Shown here in pieces: positions 26,291 through 38,165 of a DNA stretch of 64,000 nt. The position numbers and the translations under genes were made by a program. Each line of letters begins with the position of its first letter. Position 1 is the stretch's first letter. This DNA is from Archangium violaceum (lineage in GTDB: Bacteria > Myxococcota > Myxococcia > Myxococcales > Myxococcaceae), in contig NZ_CP069396.1 of assembly GCF_016887565.1 (NCBI RefSeq), positions 12,940,001 through 13,004,000 of the forward strand, given 5' to 3'. A model generated the notes under the pieces. That model saw only the letters and a program-made list of their open reading frames with translations. It was not told where the DNA came from and did not search any database.

Positions 26291-27361
26291 ATGGACATGT
26301 CGGATCTGAGCTCCCATGAGCGGAAGCTCGCGTTCATGCTCCAGGACATCTTCCTCAGCTCGCTGGACCTGGCGGAGGTGTTCTCCGCCGCCAGGGAGCC
26401 CTTTGCCCGGCTGCTTCCGTCGGATTACGCCGCCCTGGGCGTGTCCAGACCCGGGCAGCCCACCGCCTATGACTGGCTGGTGGCGGAGATGCCGGCGCCG
26501 TACTTCGACGACTACCCCGAGCTGGCCTCCGACGACTTCGTGCGCAGTTCCGTGGTGCGTCAACCCGGCAGGGTGCTGCGGGATACGGAAATGGTCGCGC
26601 GTGAGGTGCTGGAGCGCAGCGCTCTCTACCGGCATGGCCGAGAGCTGGGCATGCCGATGGAGCACGTCATGGCGGTGATGTTGAACGTGAGCCAGGACAG
26701 TCACGCGGGGTTCATGCTGTACCGGGCACGGCGTCGGCCCTTTTCCGATCGCACCCGGGACATCCTCGAGTGGCTGACGCCCCGGCTGGTGGCCACGGTC
26801 CGCAATTGTCAGAGGTTCTCCGAGGAGGTGAAGCACAGGCAGCTCCTGGATGCGCTCGGCCGCTACCAGCGGGAGTCGCTCCTCGTACTGGCGCCTCCCG
26901 CCATCGAAGTGAAACGCACGGGGCGTACCACCGAGCTGTTGGAGAAGTGGTTCACCGCCTCCGAGCGCGGTCCCTCGGGTATTCCCAAGGTGCTGCTGGA
27001 GCGGTTGTCCATGCTGGTCCGCGTGGAAGGAAGCATGGGCCTCGCGCCAGACACCTGGGAGTGGGAGCGCCCGGAAAGCACGCTGAAGGTGACGTGCAAC
27101 CGGCTGCCCGTGGAAGGCCGTCTGCTGTGGGTTCTGACACTGGAGGAGGTTCCGATGAATCTGCTTTCGACATGGCGCAAGAAGCTCACACCGCGCGAGT
27201 TGGAGATCGCGGACAGCGTGCTCGAGGGATGCCAGAATGAAGACATCGCCGAGGAGCGCCGCTGCGCGGTGGGCACGGTGAAGAAACACCTGTCTCGCAT
27301 CTACAAGAAGCTGGGCGTGGACGGCCGGGCGGACTTCATCTCGAGAGCGCTCCGCCCATGA
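26291..27361 (+). CDS. LuxR-type (GerE) transcriptional regulator
   Basis: A 356-residue regulator. The C-terminal ~65 residues are a LuxR/GerE helix-turn-helix (KLTPRELEIADSVLEGCQNE, DIAEERRCAVGTVKKHLSRI, YKKLGVDGRADF). The long N-terminal part (1-285) has no receiver aspartate and looks like a PAS/GAF-type sensor, so the input is probably a ligand or partner rather than phosphorylation. ATG at 26291 with GGAGGA in the preceding 15 nt. It converges on the haem-oxygenase-like gene, and a LuxI/FeeM-like synthase gene lies just beyond, so the three may form a signalling group. Confidence 0.85.
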   Translation: MDMSDLSSHERKLAFMLQDIFLSSLDLAEVFSAAREPFARLLPSDYAALGVSRPGQPTAYDWLVAEMPAPYFDDYPELASDDFVRSSVVRQPGRVLRDTEMVAREVLERSALYRHGRELGMPMEHVMAVMLNVSQDSHAGFMLYRARRRPFSDRTRDILEWLTPRLVATVRNCQRFSEEVKHRQLLDALGRYQRESLLVLAPPAIEVKRTGRTTELLEKWFTASERGPSGIPKVLLERLSMLVRVEGSMGLAPDTWEWERPESTLKVTCNRLPVEGRLLWVLTLEEVPMNLLSTWRKKLTPRELEIADSVLEGCQNEDIAEERRCAVGTVKKHLSRIYKKLGVDGRADFISRALRP

Positions 27362-27365
27362 CCCC

Positions 27366-27396
27366 CCTCCCCATGCAGGGCATCCGCATGGGGAGG
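27366..27396. terminator. Bidirectional terminator hairpin
   Basis: An 11-bp perfect stem (arms CCTCCCCATGC and GCATGGGGAGG) with a 9-nt loop, 5 nt past the luxR-type stop and 29 nt before the convergent stop at 27425. Position and symmetry suit a terminator for both genes; there is no long T-tract. Confidence 0.6.
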
Positions 27397-27424
27397 CGGA
27401 GTGGATGAACCAGCGGTCTTCCTC

Positions 27425-28135
27425 CTAGGAAGTATGGGCCGGGTGCTTCGCCGTCTCCCTGGCGAAGAGGCCGGTGTAGAGGGCGCGCGTGGTGCGGGCC
27501 GACAGCAGCAGCGCGGACTGTTCCGCCGGGTCCGTCAGCGAGCGCAGCACCGAGACCAGCTCGGCCACGTGCGCTCCATCCGCGTTTCCGTGCCCGCGCA
27601 GGAAGGTGACGGCCTTGTGGATGTTCGGAATGGTGTTGGCCGCGAGCAGGCGCTCCACGGTCGCGCTGGCGCGGTGCACGGACAGGTACTCCAGCACGTA
27701 GGCCGTGCCGAGGAACGCGGCGGGCATCCCAGACATCGTCGTATAGCGATTCCACGCGATGTAGGCGGTGACGGCGGGGGAGCGTCCCGCGCCCTCCACG
27801 CGCTCGGCCGGCCACCCCAGGTTCCGCAGATCCGCCAGCAACCACCGCTCGTGCCCCCGCTCCTCCGCTGCCTTCTGGATGAGCAGCTCCCCCAACTCGG
27901 GGTGCAGACCCAGATGCTTCATCCTCTGGCCCGCCTCCGCCAACAATGGCGTGCTCCACCGCACGTAGTGGTACGTCTGCACCAGGTAGCGGGCGTAGCC
28001 GCCCGCGTCGAGGGTCCCATCGAAGAGCCGCCGGGCGGCGGGATGCGCATCCAGTTCCTCCAACAAGGTGCGCGCCTCGTGCTCCAGGGCCTCCGTCCAA
28101 TCCGTCCGAGTCTGCGTTCCGGTCTGCGTGTGCAT
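27425..28135 (-). CDS. Haem-oxygenase-like iron-containing redox enzyme
   Basis: A 236-residue all-helical protein of the haem-oxygenase-like superfamily (TenA/PqqC/HDO branch, often annotated as iron-containing redox enzyme). Motifs are YLVQTYHYVRWSTPLLA, a metal-ligand-like KAAEERGHERWLLADL, AYIAWNRYTTM and AFLGTAYVLEYLSVHRA. Members oxidise or cleave small molecules or amino acids using a di-iron centre; the substrate is unknown. The ATG has AGGAGA 5 nt upstream. It lies 67 nt downstream of the acyl-synthase gene on the same strand, so both are probably one transcription unit. Confidence 0.8.
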   Translation of the reverse strand: MHTQTGTQTRTDWTEALEHEARTLLEELDAHPAARRLFDGTLDAGGYARYLVQTYHYVRWSTPLLAEAGQRMKHLGLHPELGELLIQKAAEERGHERWLLADLRNLGWPAERVEGAGRSPAVTAYIAWNRYTTMSGMPAAFLGTAYVLEYLSVHRASATVERLLAANTIPNIHKAVTFLRGHGNADGAHVAELVSVLRSLTDPAEQSALLLSARTTRALYTGLFARETAKHPAHTS

Positions 28136-28202
28136 GTACGTCTCCTGTCCGGGGCCGTCGCCGGTCCCGAGGGTGAGGGGAAAAGAAACCGTGTGGAGGG
28201 AA

Positions 28203-29015
28203 TCAGGCTCGGGCGCGGAGCGAGCTGCCGCGGCGCAGGGCCTCGAAGCGGTTCAACGTGCTGGCGGGAATCTCATCGAGCGCAGCGACGAGCGGCAGGG
28301 AGAAGCGGTGGAAGCCCGCGTCGTAGAGCGGCTCGGCGATGAAGCGCGCACCCATCTTGTGAGCGAAGAACGACAACACCCGGGGCATCCGCAGACCCTC
28401 GAGCTGTCCCTGCCTGGCGCGTGCCCGCTGCGCGGGAGTGAAGTGGGGCGCGCTCGAAATGTCGGGAGGTCTCGGGGGCTCGAGGGCCCGGGCACGCCAG
28501 CGCTGGCTCAGCAGTCCCTGGTGCGCCGCCACCTGGAAGATGAGCTGGGCGTCCTCGGCGGAGTCCGTCTCCATATTGGCCGAGGCAATCCAATGCGTCA
28601 CACCCCGGCGCCGGCTCTCCTCATGGAGCCCGACCTGTAGCCACACGAGCGCCTCGGAGTGGCGCCACGCCTCGAGGACGCAGAAGCGCGTGCTCTCCGC
28701 GAACACGAGACCCGGTCCCCCCACGTCCGACAGGTCCAGCTTCCGCTCCAGGTCGATTCCCCACCGTCTCCCCGTGGCGAGCGCCACCTCGGGGTTGGGC
28801 AGCAACAACCGGCAGGTGGCCACCGGCTCGTCATCCGCGTAGACGACGAGGTGCACGGTGGTCTCCAGCGTGTCGAAACAGTTCACCTCCCGCGGCGCGG
28901 GTGGAACGGATTCCCCGAACAATCCCAGCTCCGCACCGAAGACGGCCCAGCGGACGCGCAGCGCATCATCGAGCTGCCGCTGGGTGGTGGCGACCCGGCA
29001 ACACAGTGTCGTCAT
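28203..29015 (-). CDS. LuxI/FeeM-like GNAT N-acyl synthase
   Basis: A 270-residue GNAT-fold protein similar in layout to LuxI autoinducer synthases and FeeM N-acyl amino acid synthases. The N-terminal RVRWAVFGAELGLFGE, the acidic EVNCFD (matching the ExDxxD region), ATCRLLLPN and LVFAESTRFCV keep the Arg and Glu/Arg positions typical of the family. The C-terminal ~100 residues are longer than in LuxI. It probably joins an acyl chain from ACP or CoA to an amino acid or similar amine. The start at 29015 follows a close AGGGGAG; the upstream frame is not coding. It neighbours a redox enzyme and a LuxR regulator. Confidence 0.75.
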   Translation of the reverse strand: MTTLCCRVATTQRQLDDALRVRWAVFGAELGLFGESVPPAPREVNCFDTLETTVHLVVYADDEPVATCRLLLPNPEVALATGRRWGIDLERKLDLSDVGGPGLVFAESTRFCVLEAWRHSEALVWLQVGLHEESRRRGVTHWIASANMETDSAEDAQLIFQVAAHQGLLSQRWRARALEPPRPPDISSAPHFTPAQRARARQGQLEGLRMPRVLSFFAHKMGARFIAEPLYDAGFHRFSLPLVAALDEIPASTLNRFEALRRGSSLRARA

Positions 29016-29317
29016 GGCTCCCCTCGCTTGAAAACGAGACACGAGGTCACGGGCTCTCACCGTGTCCTCGTCATGAACTTCGGAGCCGAAAGGCAGAAGT
29101 GCGCCGTGACATGTCTTTTTTCTCGCCGCGCCGTCCAGCCACCAGGAGGGCTTCCGGCGCAATACCCCCAAAGTGGTACAGACGCCGCGACCCGGCGTCA
29201 TCCAACCTCTCCCGCCATGCGGAATGGGTTCCCGTCGAACTTCCCCGGCGCGGAACCGAATGAAGGGGGTGAGACGCGATGAACGCGTGGGCGAAACAGT
29301 CCCGGCGAGGAGAGGGG
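29016..29317. other. Divergent intergenic region before the sigma/HerA operon
   Basis: About 300 bp separate the acyl-synthase start from the sigma-factor start and must hold promoters in both directions. An in-frame ATG at 29279 offers a longer sigma-factor start. I see no repeat, hairpin or RNA gene here and cannot place promoter boxes by eye. Confidence 0.4.
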
Positions 29318-29920
29318 ATGCGCAATCCACCACCAGAGGATGAACGGGCTCTGCACGAGCGTGTGCTCCAGCACGATCCAGTAGCCCCCACGGACGTCTT
29401 CAAGACGTACATGGAGCTGATCGAGAAGGTCCTGAGGAAGATGGGCGTTGACGAGGACGCGGCCCATGACTCCGCTGTCGAGGTCATCTGGTCCTACCTC
29501 GACACGCCTGGTCGGTATGACCCCGGCAAGAAGGTGAGCCTGTTCACCTACCTCAAGCGGGCAGCCATTCACCGGGTGGTGGACAAACGTCGCTCAGCGG
29601 ACGCGCGAGCCCGCCGCACGCACGAATTCGTCCGTTCTGTCGAACAAGGCGCGAGGACTCCGAATGAGGTGATGGAGGCGTCCGTGAGGTCGAGAGAAGC
29701 CGTGGATCAGCTGGAGAAGGGGAACTACCTGACCGAGCGGGATCGCGCCGCCCTCCGGCTCATCCTCGCCGGAGAGGTATCGACCGAGGAGATCGCCAAG
29801 GCCCTGGGGCTCCCCCCCAAGCCCCTGGCCGAGCTGCGGCGAGAGGTGAAGCGGCACAAGGACCGCCTCATGAAGTTGCTGGAGCGTTTTGGAAAGGAGG
29901 ATTCCGATGACGAATCCTAA
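29318..29920 (+). CDS. ECF-like sigma-70 family factor of the HerA island
   Basis: A 200-residue sigma-like factor. Region 2 is visible in VFKTYMELIEKVLRKMG and KVSLFTYLKRAAIHRVVDKR; region 4 in YLTERDRAALRLILAGEVST, EEIAKALGLPPKPLAELRRE. The start at 29318 has GAGGAG 5 nt upstream; an ATG at 29279 would add 13 residues. It is the first gene of a five-gene operon whose members overlap or nearly touch. A dedicated sigma factor suggests the operon, or a small regulon, is switched on by its own signal. No anti-sigma gene is next to it; the following small protein may take that part. Confidence 0.8.
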   Translation: MRNPPPEDERALHERVLQHDPVAPTDVFKTYMELIEKVLRKMGVDEDAAHDSAVEVIWSYLDTPGRYDPGKKVSLFTYLKRAAIHRVVDKRRSADARARRTHEFVRSVEQGARTPNEVMEASVRSREAVDQLEKGNYLTERDRAALRLILAGEVSTEEIAKALGLPPKPLAELRREVKRHKDRLMKLLERFGKEDSDDES

Positions 29921-30281
29921 GTGGCTCAAGGTCGCGGCCCAGCGCAGCGGGCAGCGCACCTGGACGCTCGGCTACGTCTTCGAGCAATACCGGAAGTACG
30001 AGGACAAGTCCGTCGAGGAGCTCGCGGCGGAGCTGGACTGCTCGCTGGAAGTGCTCGACTGGTTGTCGCTGTGCCGGCGCCCCGACAAGGAGCGGTTCAC
30101 CGAGCACCTCGATGTGATCGCCAAACGTTTCGCAGTGAATCCTTACCGGCTCGCGGCCGTGATTCGGCATGTCGAGGTGTTGGATGTTTTCCCCGCGAGC
30201 AAGGAGGACGGGGAGGTGGGGGAGGATGCCTTCCTGCTCGCGGCGAGAGATCACACCACCGACGACGAGACGAGCTCATGA
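29907..30281 (+). CDS. Small regulator (HTH-like) of the HerA island
   Basis: A 124-residue protein, not clearly assigned. Residues ~32-85 (SVEELAAELDCSLEVLDWLS, LCRRPDKERFTEHLDVIAKR, FAVNPYRLAAVIRHVE) look like a Cro/C1-type helix-turn-helix. The acidic C-terminal tail (GEVGEDAFLL, TTDDETSS) is flexible. It starts inside the sigma gene (14-nt overlap; AGGAGG 6 nt upstream) and its stop overlaps the peptidase start by ATGA. HTH proteins encoded directly before ImmA/IrrE peptidases are commonly the repressors they cleave, so this is the likely protease target. That role is inferred. Confidence 0.7.
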   Translation: MTNPKWLKVAAQRSGQRTWTLGYVFEQYRKYEDKSVEELAAELDCSLEVLDWLSLCRRPDKERFTEHLDVIAKRFAVNPYRLAAVIRHVEVLDVFPASKEDGEVGEDAFLLAARDHTTDDETSS

Positions 30282-31015
30282 TTGAAGGTTGGCTGCGAGA
30301 AGCCGTGAAGGCATGCGGTCTGCCGTCCTCCCCAACGCTCGGCGACCTGCGCGATCAGGTGCGCATGTCGCTGCCACTCACCCTGGTGAAAAGGCCACGC
30401 CTCACGTGTGGCCTGGCCCGGGACTGGCTGGATTCAATGGGGCGCGCGCACGGCGGGCTGCCTCGCACGGACCGTCGTCTGCATGGGTGCATGGTGGCAC
30501 ATGGGGGCGGCGGCATCCTCTTCTATGACAGCCAGGACGATGAGCTCCAGCAACGCTTCACCCTGGCGCATGAAGTGGCGCACTTCGTGCTCGACCACCA
30601 CCTGCCCCGGGCCCGGGCGCTGCGCTCCTTCGGGGAGACCATTCTCCCGGTCCTCGACGGCAAGCGCCCCCCCGCCCCCCACGAGTCCCTGTTCTTGATG
30701 CTCGAACGCATCCCCACGGGCGTCCAGGTCAGGCGCATGGAGCGCAACGACTCCGGCGAACCCTGTACGGGAAGGGAGATGGAGGCGGAGCTGCACGCGG
30801 ATCGGCTCGCCTTCGAGCTCCTGGCCCCGGCCAGGGAAGCACTTCCCCTTCTGAGACGCGCCTCCAGACAGGAGGCGGCCGCCGAGCTGGCCTCCCGATT
30901 CGGGCTCCCGGAGAGAGAGGCACGCGCCTACGCCCGGTTGCTGATGGCCCGGGAGCCCGCCCGGCGCTCCTTCTTCGTGAACCTCGTGCCCGTGGAGGAG
31001 TGCTCGCATGAGTGA
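30278..31015 (+). CDS. ImmA/IrrE-family metallopeptidase of the HerA island
   Basis: A 245-residue zinc peptidase. The catalytic HExxH is in FTLAHEVAHFVLDHH near residue 101, and the third-ligand helix is EAELHADRLAFELLAPA, as in ImmA and IrrE/PprI. These peptidases cut HTH repressors on sensing DNA damage or mobile-element signals. The C-terminal helices (ASRFGLPEREARAYARLLMA) follow the family layout. It overlaps the preceding regulator by 4 nt and the next gene by 8 nt, so translation is coupled. Its likely role is to relieve repression in the operon when triggered. Confidence 0.88.
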   Translation: MIEGWLREAVKACGLPSSPTLGDLRDQVRMSLPLTLVKRPRLTCGLARDWLDSMGRAHGGLPRTDRRLHGCMVAHGGGGILFYDSQDDELQQRFTLAHEVAHFVLDHHLPRARALRSFGETILPVLDGKRPPAPHESLFLMLERIPTGVQVRRMERNDSGEPCTGREMEAELHADRLAFELLAPAREALPLLRRASRQEAAAELASRFGLPEREARAYARLLMAREPARRSFFVNLVPVEECSHE

Positions 31016-32162
31016 CGAAATCCCGCCGGGTCTGGGAGGTCGCTTGATTGGAGACGCGGATTACCAGGCGGGGTTGAGCGAGGATCTCTCCACTACGCTG
31101 GACCTCTCCACCTGGGAGAAGGGGTGGGACATCGAGCGGTTGATCGCCCGCATCAGGTCCCAGGTCACCAGTGCCGAGAACGCGGAAGAACGCATCCGGG
31201 CCGCCATCCGCAACGAGATCCTCCCCGACCTCCGGAACCAATCCATGATCCCCGAGGCGGGAGTCTATGAGGCCAGTCCCAAGCGATTGAAGACCGTCTT
31301 CGAAAGCCTGCTCTTTCCGGGACGGGTCGAGGCGGTGAGCAGCATCGTCGCCGCGCATGACAGCCTGTCCCTGGGAATCACCCAGATTGGTGTTTCCGCC
31401 GTCGGCTATGGGGGCAGGTCTGGCACCTTCTCGCAGCGTGTCTTCCGCAAGGACATGACCGCCCGGAACCAGGATGCCTTGAGGGTGGCACAGGCTTGCA
31501 TCGACAGGCGTCATGAGCGCGGCCAGAGGGACCTGTTGTCCGAGCTGGCACGCCGTGGCATCCGAGCCTACGCCGAGCGGGCCATTCTCGTGGACAGGTC
31601 GAAGGCCGAGTGGCGCATGGGCCAGGGCAATCCCTGCTCGCGGGAGATGCTCTCCGGCTCCAATTACATGCCGCTGTTGAGGGCCTCGCTCGGAGTGCTG
31701 GAGCGGCTCATCCTGGAGCACAAGAAGTTCGTGTTCGTCCCCAGGGTGCTCAACGAGCAGGGATATCTGACGATCGGAGATGCGCTGAAGGCGGGCGAGT
31801 ACGCCATCCTCCATACGATCGAAGCGGACAGCACCCTCTTCGTCGAGCGGTGGCACTACGATGTCGGGATCGGGGAGGCGCTCGAATTCGTGAGGAAGTG
31901 CTGCCCGAACGTCTTCGTCGGGCTCTTCCGGGCCTCGGAGCAGGCTCCGCCGCGTCTCTTCTACGCGCACCGGGAGCACGTCCACATGGCGGCCCACATC
32001 GCCCTGGCCGACAGCATCCTTCGACCCGAGCGGGGCTTCCCCATGCTCCTCGACGTCGCGGACGCATCATGCCGTGGCGTCTTCGGCCCGGAATCCTTCC
32101 TGGGTCTGGTGAACGACGCCTACACGCGGGCGGGAGCAACCTTCCACTACACCGGACGCTGA
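31008..32162 (+). CDS. Unknown 384-residue protein encoded before HerA, possibly NurA-like
   Basis: I do not recognise a confident family. The length, the position just before a HerA-type ATPase gene, the segment AERAILVDRSKAEWRMGQGN, and the C-terminal LADSILRPERGFPMLLDVAD followed by FLGLVNDAYTRAGA recall the general plan of NurA nucleases, which pair with HerA. The canonical NurA DGS motif is not evident; VDRS may stand in for it. It overlaps the peptidase gene (ATGAGTGA) with GAGGAG 8 nt upstream. HerA ATPases need a partner, and this gene is the obvious candidate. A nuclease role is inference. Confidence 0.55.
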   Translation: MSDEIPPGLGGRLIGDADYQAGLSEDLSTTLDLSTWEKGWDIERLIARIRSQVTSAENAEERIRAAIRNEILPDLRNQSMIPEAGVYEASPKRLKTVFESLLFPGRVEAVSSIVAAHDSLSLGITQIGVSAVGYGGRSGTFSQRVFRKDMTARNQDALRVAQACIDRRHERGQRDLLSELARRGIRAYAERAILVDRSKAEWRMGQGNPCSREMLSGSNYMPLLRASLGVLERLILEHKKFVFVPRVLNEQGYLTIGDALKAGEYAILHTIEADSTLFVERWHYDVGIGEALEFVRKCCPNVFVGLFRASEQAPPRLFYAHREHVHMAAHIALADSILRPERGFPMLLDVADASCRGVFGPESFLGLVNDAYTRAGATFHYTGR

Positions 32163-32186
32163 ACGCGCCGCTGGGAGACATGACAC

Positions 32187-34487
32187 ATGGCTGATGACAA
32201 GACTCCGAAGTCTCCGGGTACGGGTGTGCCTCCAGGCGGAAACACCCGCTCGCCGGTCACGCAGGGAAACTCCAAGACGCCTCCGCATCCGGCCGCTGGT
32301 CCCCGCGGGGAGTCCGCTCGTCCGGCCCCTCCAGCGGGTCAGAACGCTCCGCGGCAGGCAACGATGGGTCCCCCTCGGGGAAGCATGACTCCGCCTCCGG
32401 GAAATGGCCGTCCGCGCGGCGAGCCCGCTCGTCCTCCACCGTCCGCCTCCAGCCGGGCCGGGCCGCCTCCGGGCGTGGGCCAGCCCCGGAGCGGGCCCAC
32501 CCGCCCCCCTCCGGCCGACGACAGGGCTCCACCCCGGCCAGAGACCGACGTGCCTCACAATGAGATCGTCCGCCCGATTCCGGACAAGGAGCTCGAAGAG
32601 CTCGACGCGCTCGAGGATCTGGCGGCCTCGGAGACCGCGGAGCTGGACCCCGAGCTCGAGAAGGCGGTGGGCTTCACCCACTTCGACACCCCCGCGAGCC
32701 ACGACAATCTCGTCACCATCCTGACCACCCGGGAGGATCTCCACCTGCTCGCGTCCCAGACCCTCGTCCGGGTGAAGTCCCACGAGGACAAGCGCTCCTA
32801 CCTGGGCCTGGTCGTCCGCGGTCCCTTCGCCGAGCCCGATGCCGTCTCCACCAACTCCACCATCGCCATCGGCGTGGTGGTCCAGGGCAAGAAGCTCACC
32901 TATACCTTCGACTACCACGGGCGCGCGGAGATCGAGATCCTCGGCGAGGAGAGCGACGGAAAGCTGATTCCTCCCGGCCGCCGGCCCCGGCCCAAGAGCC
33001 CCGTCTTCCTCCTCGATGACGCGGAGAGCGAGCACGTCCTCGGGATGGCTGGAGACATGTGTCTGGGAATGGTCGTGGGCTACGAGTACATGGAAGCCCG
33101 CTTCCATCCCATGGACAAGGCCATCCTGCCTCGCCACACGGGCATCATCGGAACGACGGGCGGCGGCAAGTCCACTACCGTCGCGACGCTCATCCACCGG
33201 GCCCAGGAGGCGGGAATCTCCACCATCGTCTTCGACGTGGAGGGTGAATACACGCATGTGGACAAGCCCACCGATGACCCCTCCATGCTCGAGGCGCTCA
33301 AGCGCAGGAAGCAGAAACCCCAGGGGGTGAAGGAGCTCCACATCCACCACCTGATCGGCCGGGACAGCCGGAATCCCCATCACGAGAACCTGCACCCGTT
33401 CGCGTTGAACTTCTCGAGCCTCTCCCCCTATGCCATCGCGGAGATCCTCGACCTGTCGGACGCGCAGCGGGAGCGCTTCCACAAGGCCTACGACGTCACG
33501 AAGCTGTTGCTGGAGGACTTCAACATCTTTCCAACGACCCCCGAGGAGCGTCGGCAGGTGCTGGAGCTCGACGAGCTGTCGACGGGCTTCCCCCGCATGA
33601 CCATCCAGCACCTCATCGACGTCGTGAGTGCCTATATCTACAGCCTCAGCGACGAGGGGAAGACCGAGACCAAGAGCAGGTCGAAGTCCACGTCCCGGAA
33701 GCAGGCTGACCTCCTGGAATCAGCCGAGGGCGCCGAGGGCGCCACCGAGGGCGCCAACCCGGAACCGCCTCTGGCGAGCACCCTCACCCTGTACAGCGAG
33801 TTCCGAAGCAATCCCGGCCGGGTGATCGGCCGGGTGATGGCGCATGGCAGCAGGAACGAGATCAGCTGGAAGACCCTGGCCGGCAAGCTCCACTACCTGC
33901 GGCGCCTCAAGCTCTTCGATGTCGGATCGACGAAGGGCGTGGATTACGGCTCGATGCTGAGCGCCGGGCGCGTGTCGGTGATCGACCTGTCGGACACGGA
34001 TTCGCCCCAGCTCAACAACTTCGTCATCGCCGACATCCTCCGTGGACTCCAGGAGCACCAGGAGGCGCTCTACCAAGAGGCCAACGAGCGCGGGCAATCC
34101 GTCAACCCCGTCCTCATCATCATCGAGGAGGCCCACGAGTTCCTGTCCGCCAGCCGCATCTCGCAGATGCCCGTGTTGTTCGAACAGGTGGCCCGCATCG
34201 CCAAGCGCGGCCGCAAGCGCTGGTTGGGACTCGTCTTCGTCACCCAGCTGCCCCAGCACCTCCCCAACGAGGTGCTGGGACTCCTCAACAACTTCATCAT
34301 CCACAAGATCACGGACAGCACCGTCATCTCCCGGATGCAGAAGACCGCCGGCTCCATCGACGAGAGCCTCTGGAACCGCGTGTCCAGGCTCGCCCCCGGT
34401 CAGGCCCTCGTCTCCTTCAGCAACTTCACCCGCCCGCTCATGGTCGCCGTGGACCCCGCTCCCGTGAAACGGTTGCTCGTGGAGTAA
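32187..34487 (+). CDS. HerA-type hexameric DNA-translocating ATPase
   Basis: A 766-residue FtsK/HerA-class ATPase. The first ~115 residues are disordered and rich in Pro, Gly and Arg, unusual for HerA. A HAS-barrel-like region follows (LVTILTTREDLHLLASQTLV). The ATPase core has Walker A IIGTTGGGKSTTVAT (~residue 322), IVFDVEGEYTHVD, Walker B PVLIIIEEAHEFL (~642), and sensor/arginine-finger segments VTQLPQHLPNEVLGLLNNFI and RMQKTAGSIDESLWNRV. An insert near residue 480-520 is acidic and Ser-rich. HerA hexamers pump DNA with NurA in repair, and with Sir2 or other effectors in antiphage systems. It is the last gene of the operon. Confidence 0.9.
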   Translation: MADDKTPKSPGTGVPPGGNTRSPVTQGNSKTPPHPAAGPRGESARPAPPAGQNAPRQATMGPPRGSMTPPPGNGRPRGEPARPPPSASSRAGPPPGVGQPRSGPTRPPPADDRAPPRPETDVPHNEIVRPIPDKELEELDALEDLAASETAELDPELEKAVGFTHFDTPASHDNLVTILTTREDLHLLASQTLVRVKSHEDKRSYLGLVVRGPFAEPDAVSTNSTIAIGVVVQGKKLTYTFDYHGRAEIEILGEESDGKLIPPGRRPRPKSPVFLLDDAESEHVLGMAGDMCLGMVVGYEYMEARFHPMDKAILPRHTGIIGTTGGGKSTTVATLIHRAQEAGISTIVFDVEGEYTHVDKPTDDPSMLEALKRRKQKPQGVKELHIHHLIGRDSRNPHHENLHPFALNFSSLSPYAIAEILDLSDAQRERFHKAYDVTKLLLEDFNIFPTTPEERRQVLELDELSTGFPRMTIQHLIDVVSAYIYSLSDEGKTETKSRSKSTSRKQADLLESAEGAEGATEGANPEPPLASTLTLYSEFRSNPGRVIGRVMAHGSRNEISWKTLAGKLHYLRRLKLFDVGSTKGVDYGSMLSAGRVSVIDLSDTDSPQLNNFVIADILRGLQEHQEALYQEANERGQSVNPVLIIIEEAHEFLSASRISQMPVLFEQVARIAKRGRKRWLGLVFVTQLPQHLPNEVLGLLNNFIIHKITDSTVISRMQKTAGSIDESLWNRVSRLAPGQALVSFSNFTRPLMVAVDPAPVKRLLVE

Positions 34488-34530
34488 CGGCTCGGAGCTC
34501 GCGGACTCGGGCTCAACCCGGGACCCGCGA

Positions 34531-34568
34531 TACCCTCACCCTCCGCCCTCTCCCGAAGGGAGAGGGGA
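34531..34568. repeat. BIME-like palindromic repeat (half unit)
   Basis: One half-unit of the dispersed palindrome seen at 60333 and 62511, here in inverse orientation: a CCCTCACCC block, then CCCTCTCCC-GAA-GGGAGAGGG. It sits between the herA-like stop and the convergent amidohydrolase stop, so it may also act as a two-way terminator. Confidence 0.7.
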
Positions 34569-34604
34569 CTTCCTCCTCGTCCCCTCTCCTTCTCGTGGTC
34601 TGGC

Positions 34605-37943
<3,339 letters not shown>

Positions 37944-38165
37944 CGCGAATCCTCGTCGGGGGTGCGTGAAAAAGCGGAGCGCAGACTACCCCGGCGCGGG
38001 CGCATGTGGAGTCCGTTACAGCAGGCAAGCGGGCACGTTCCACGCGGGGTGCGGGCCAGAGACGGACTCCCAAAAGGGGTGGAGTGATGTGACTATCGGT
38101 CTCTTTCGGAGATCCGCGGGCCGTGGTTTCCAACCCGTGCGATTCTCGTCTGGAGAAGTGCGACC

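Noticed and set aside
32187-34487. HerA gene as part of the classical archaeal HerA-NurA-Mre11-Rad50 repair operon
   Set aside because: No mre11 or rad50 is present and the neighbours are a sigma factor, HTH protein and ImmA/IrrE peptidase.
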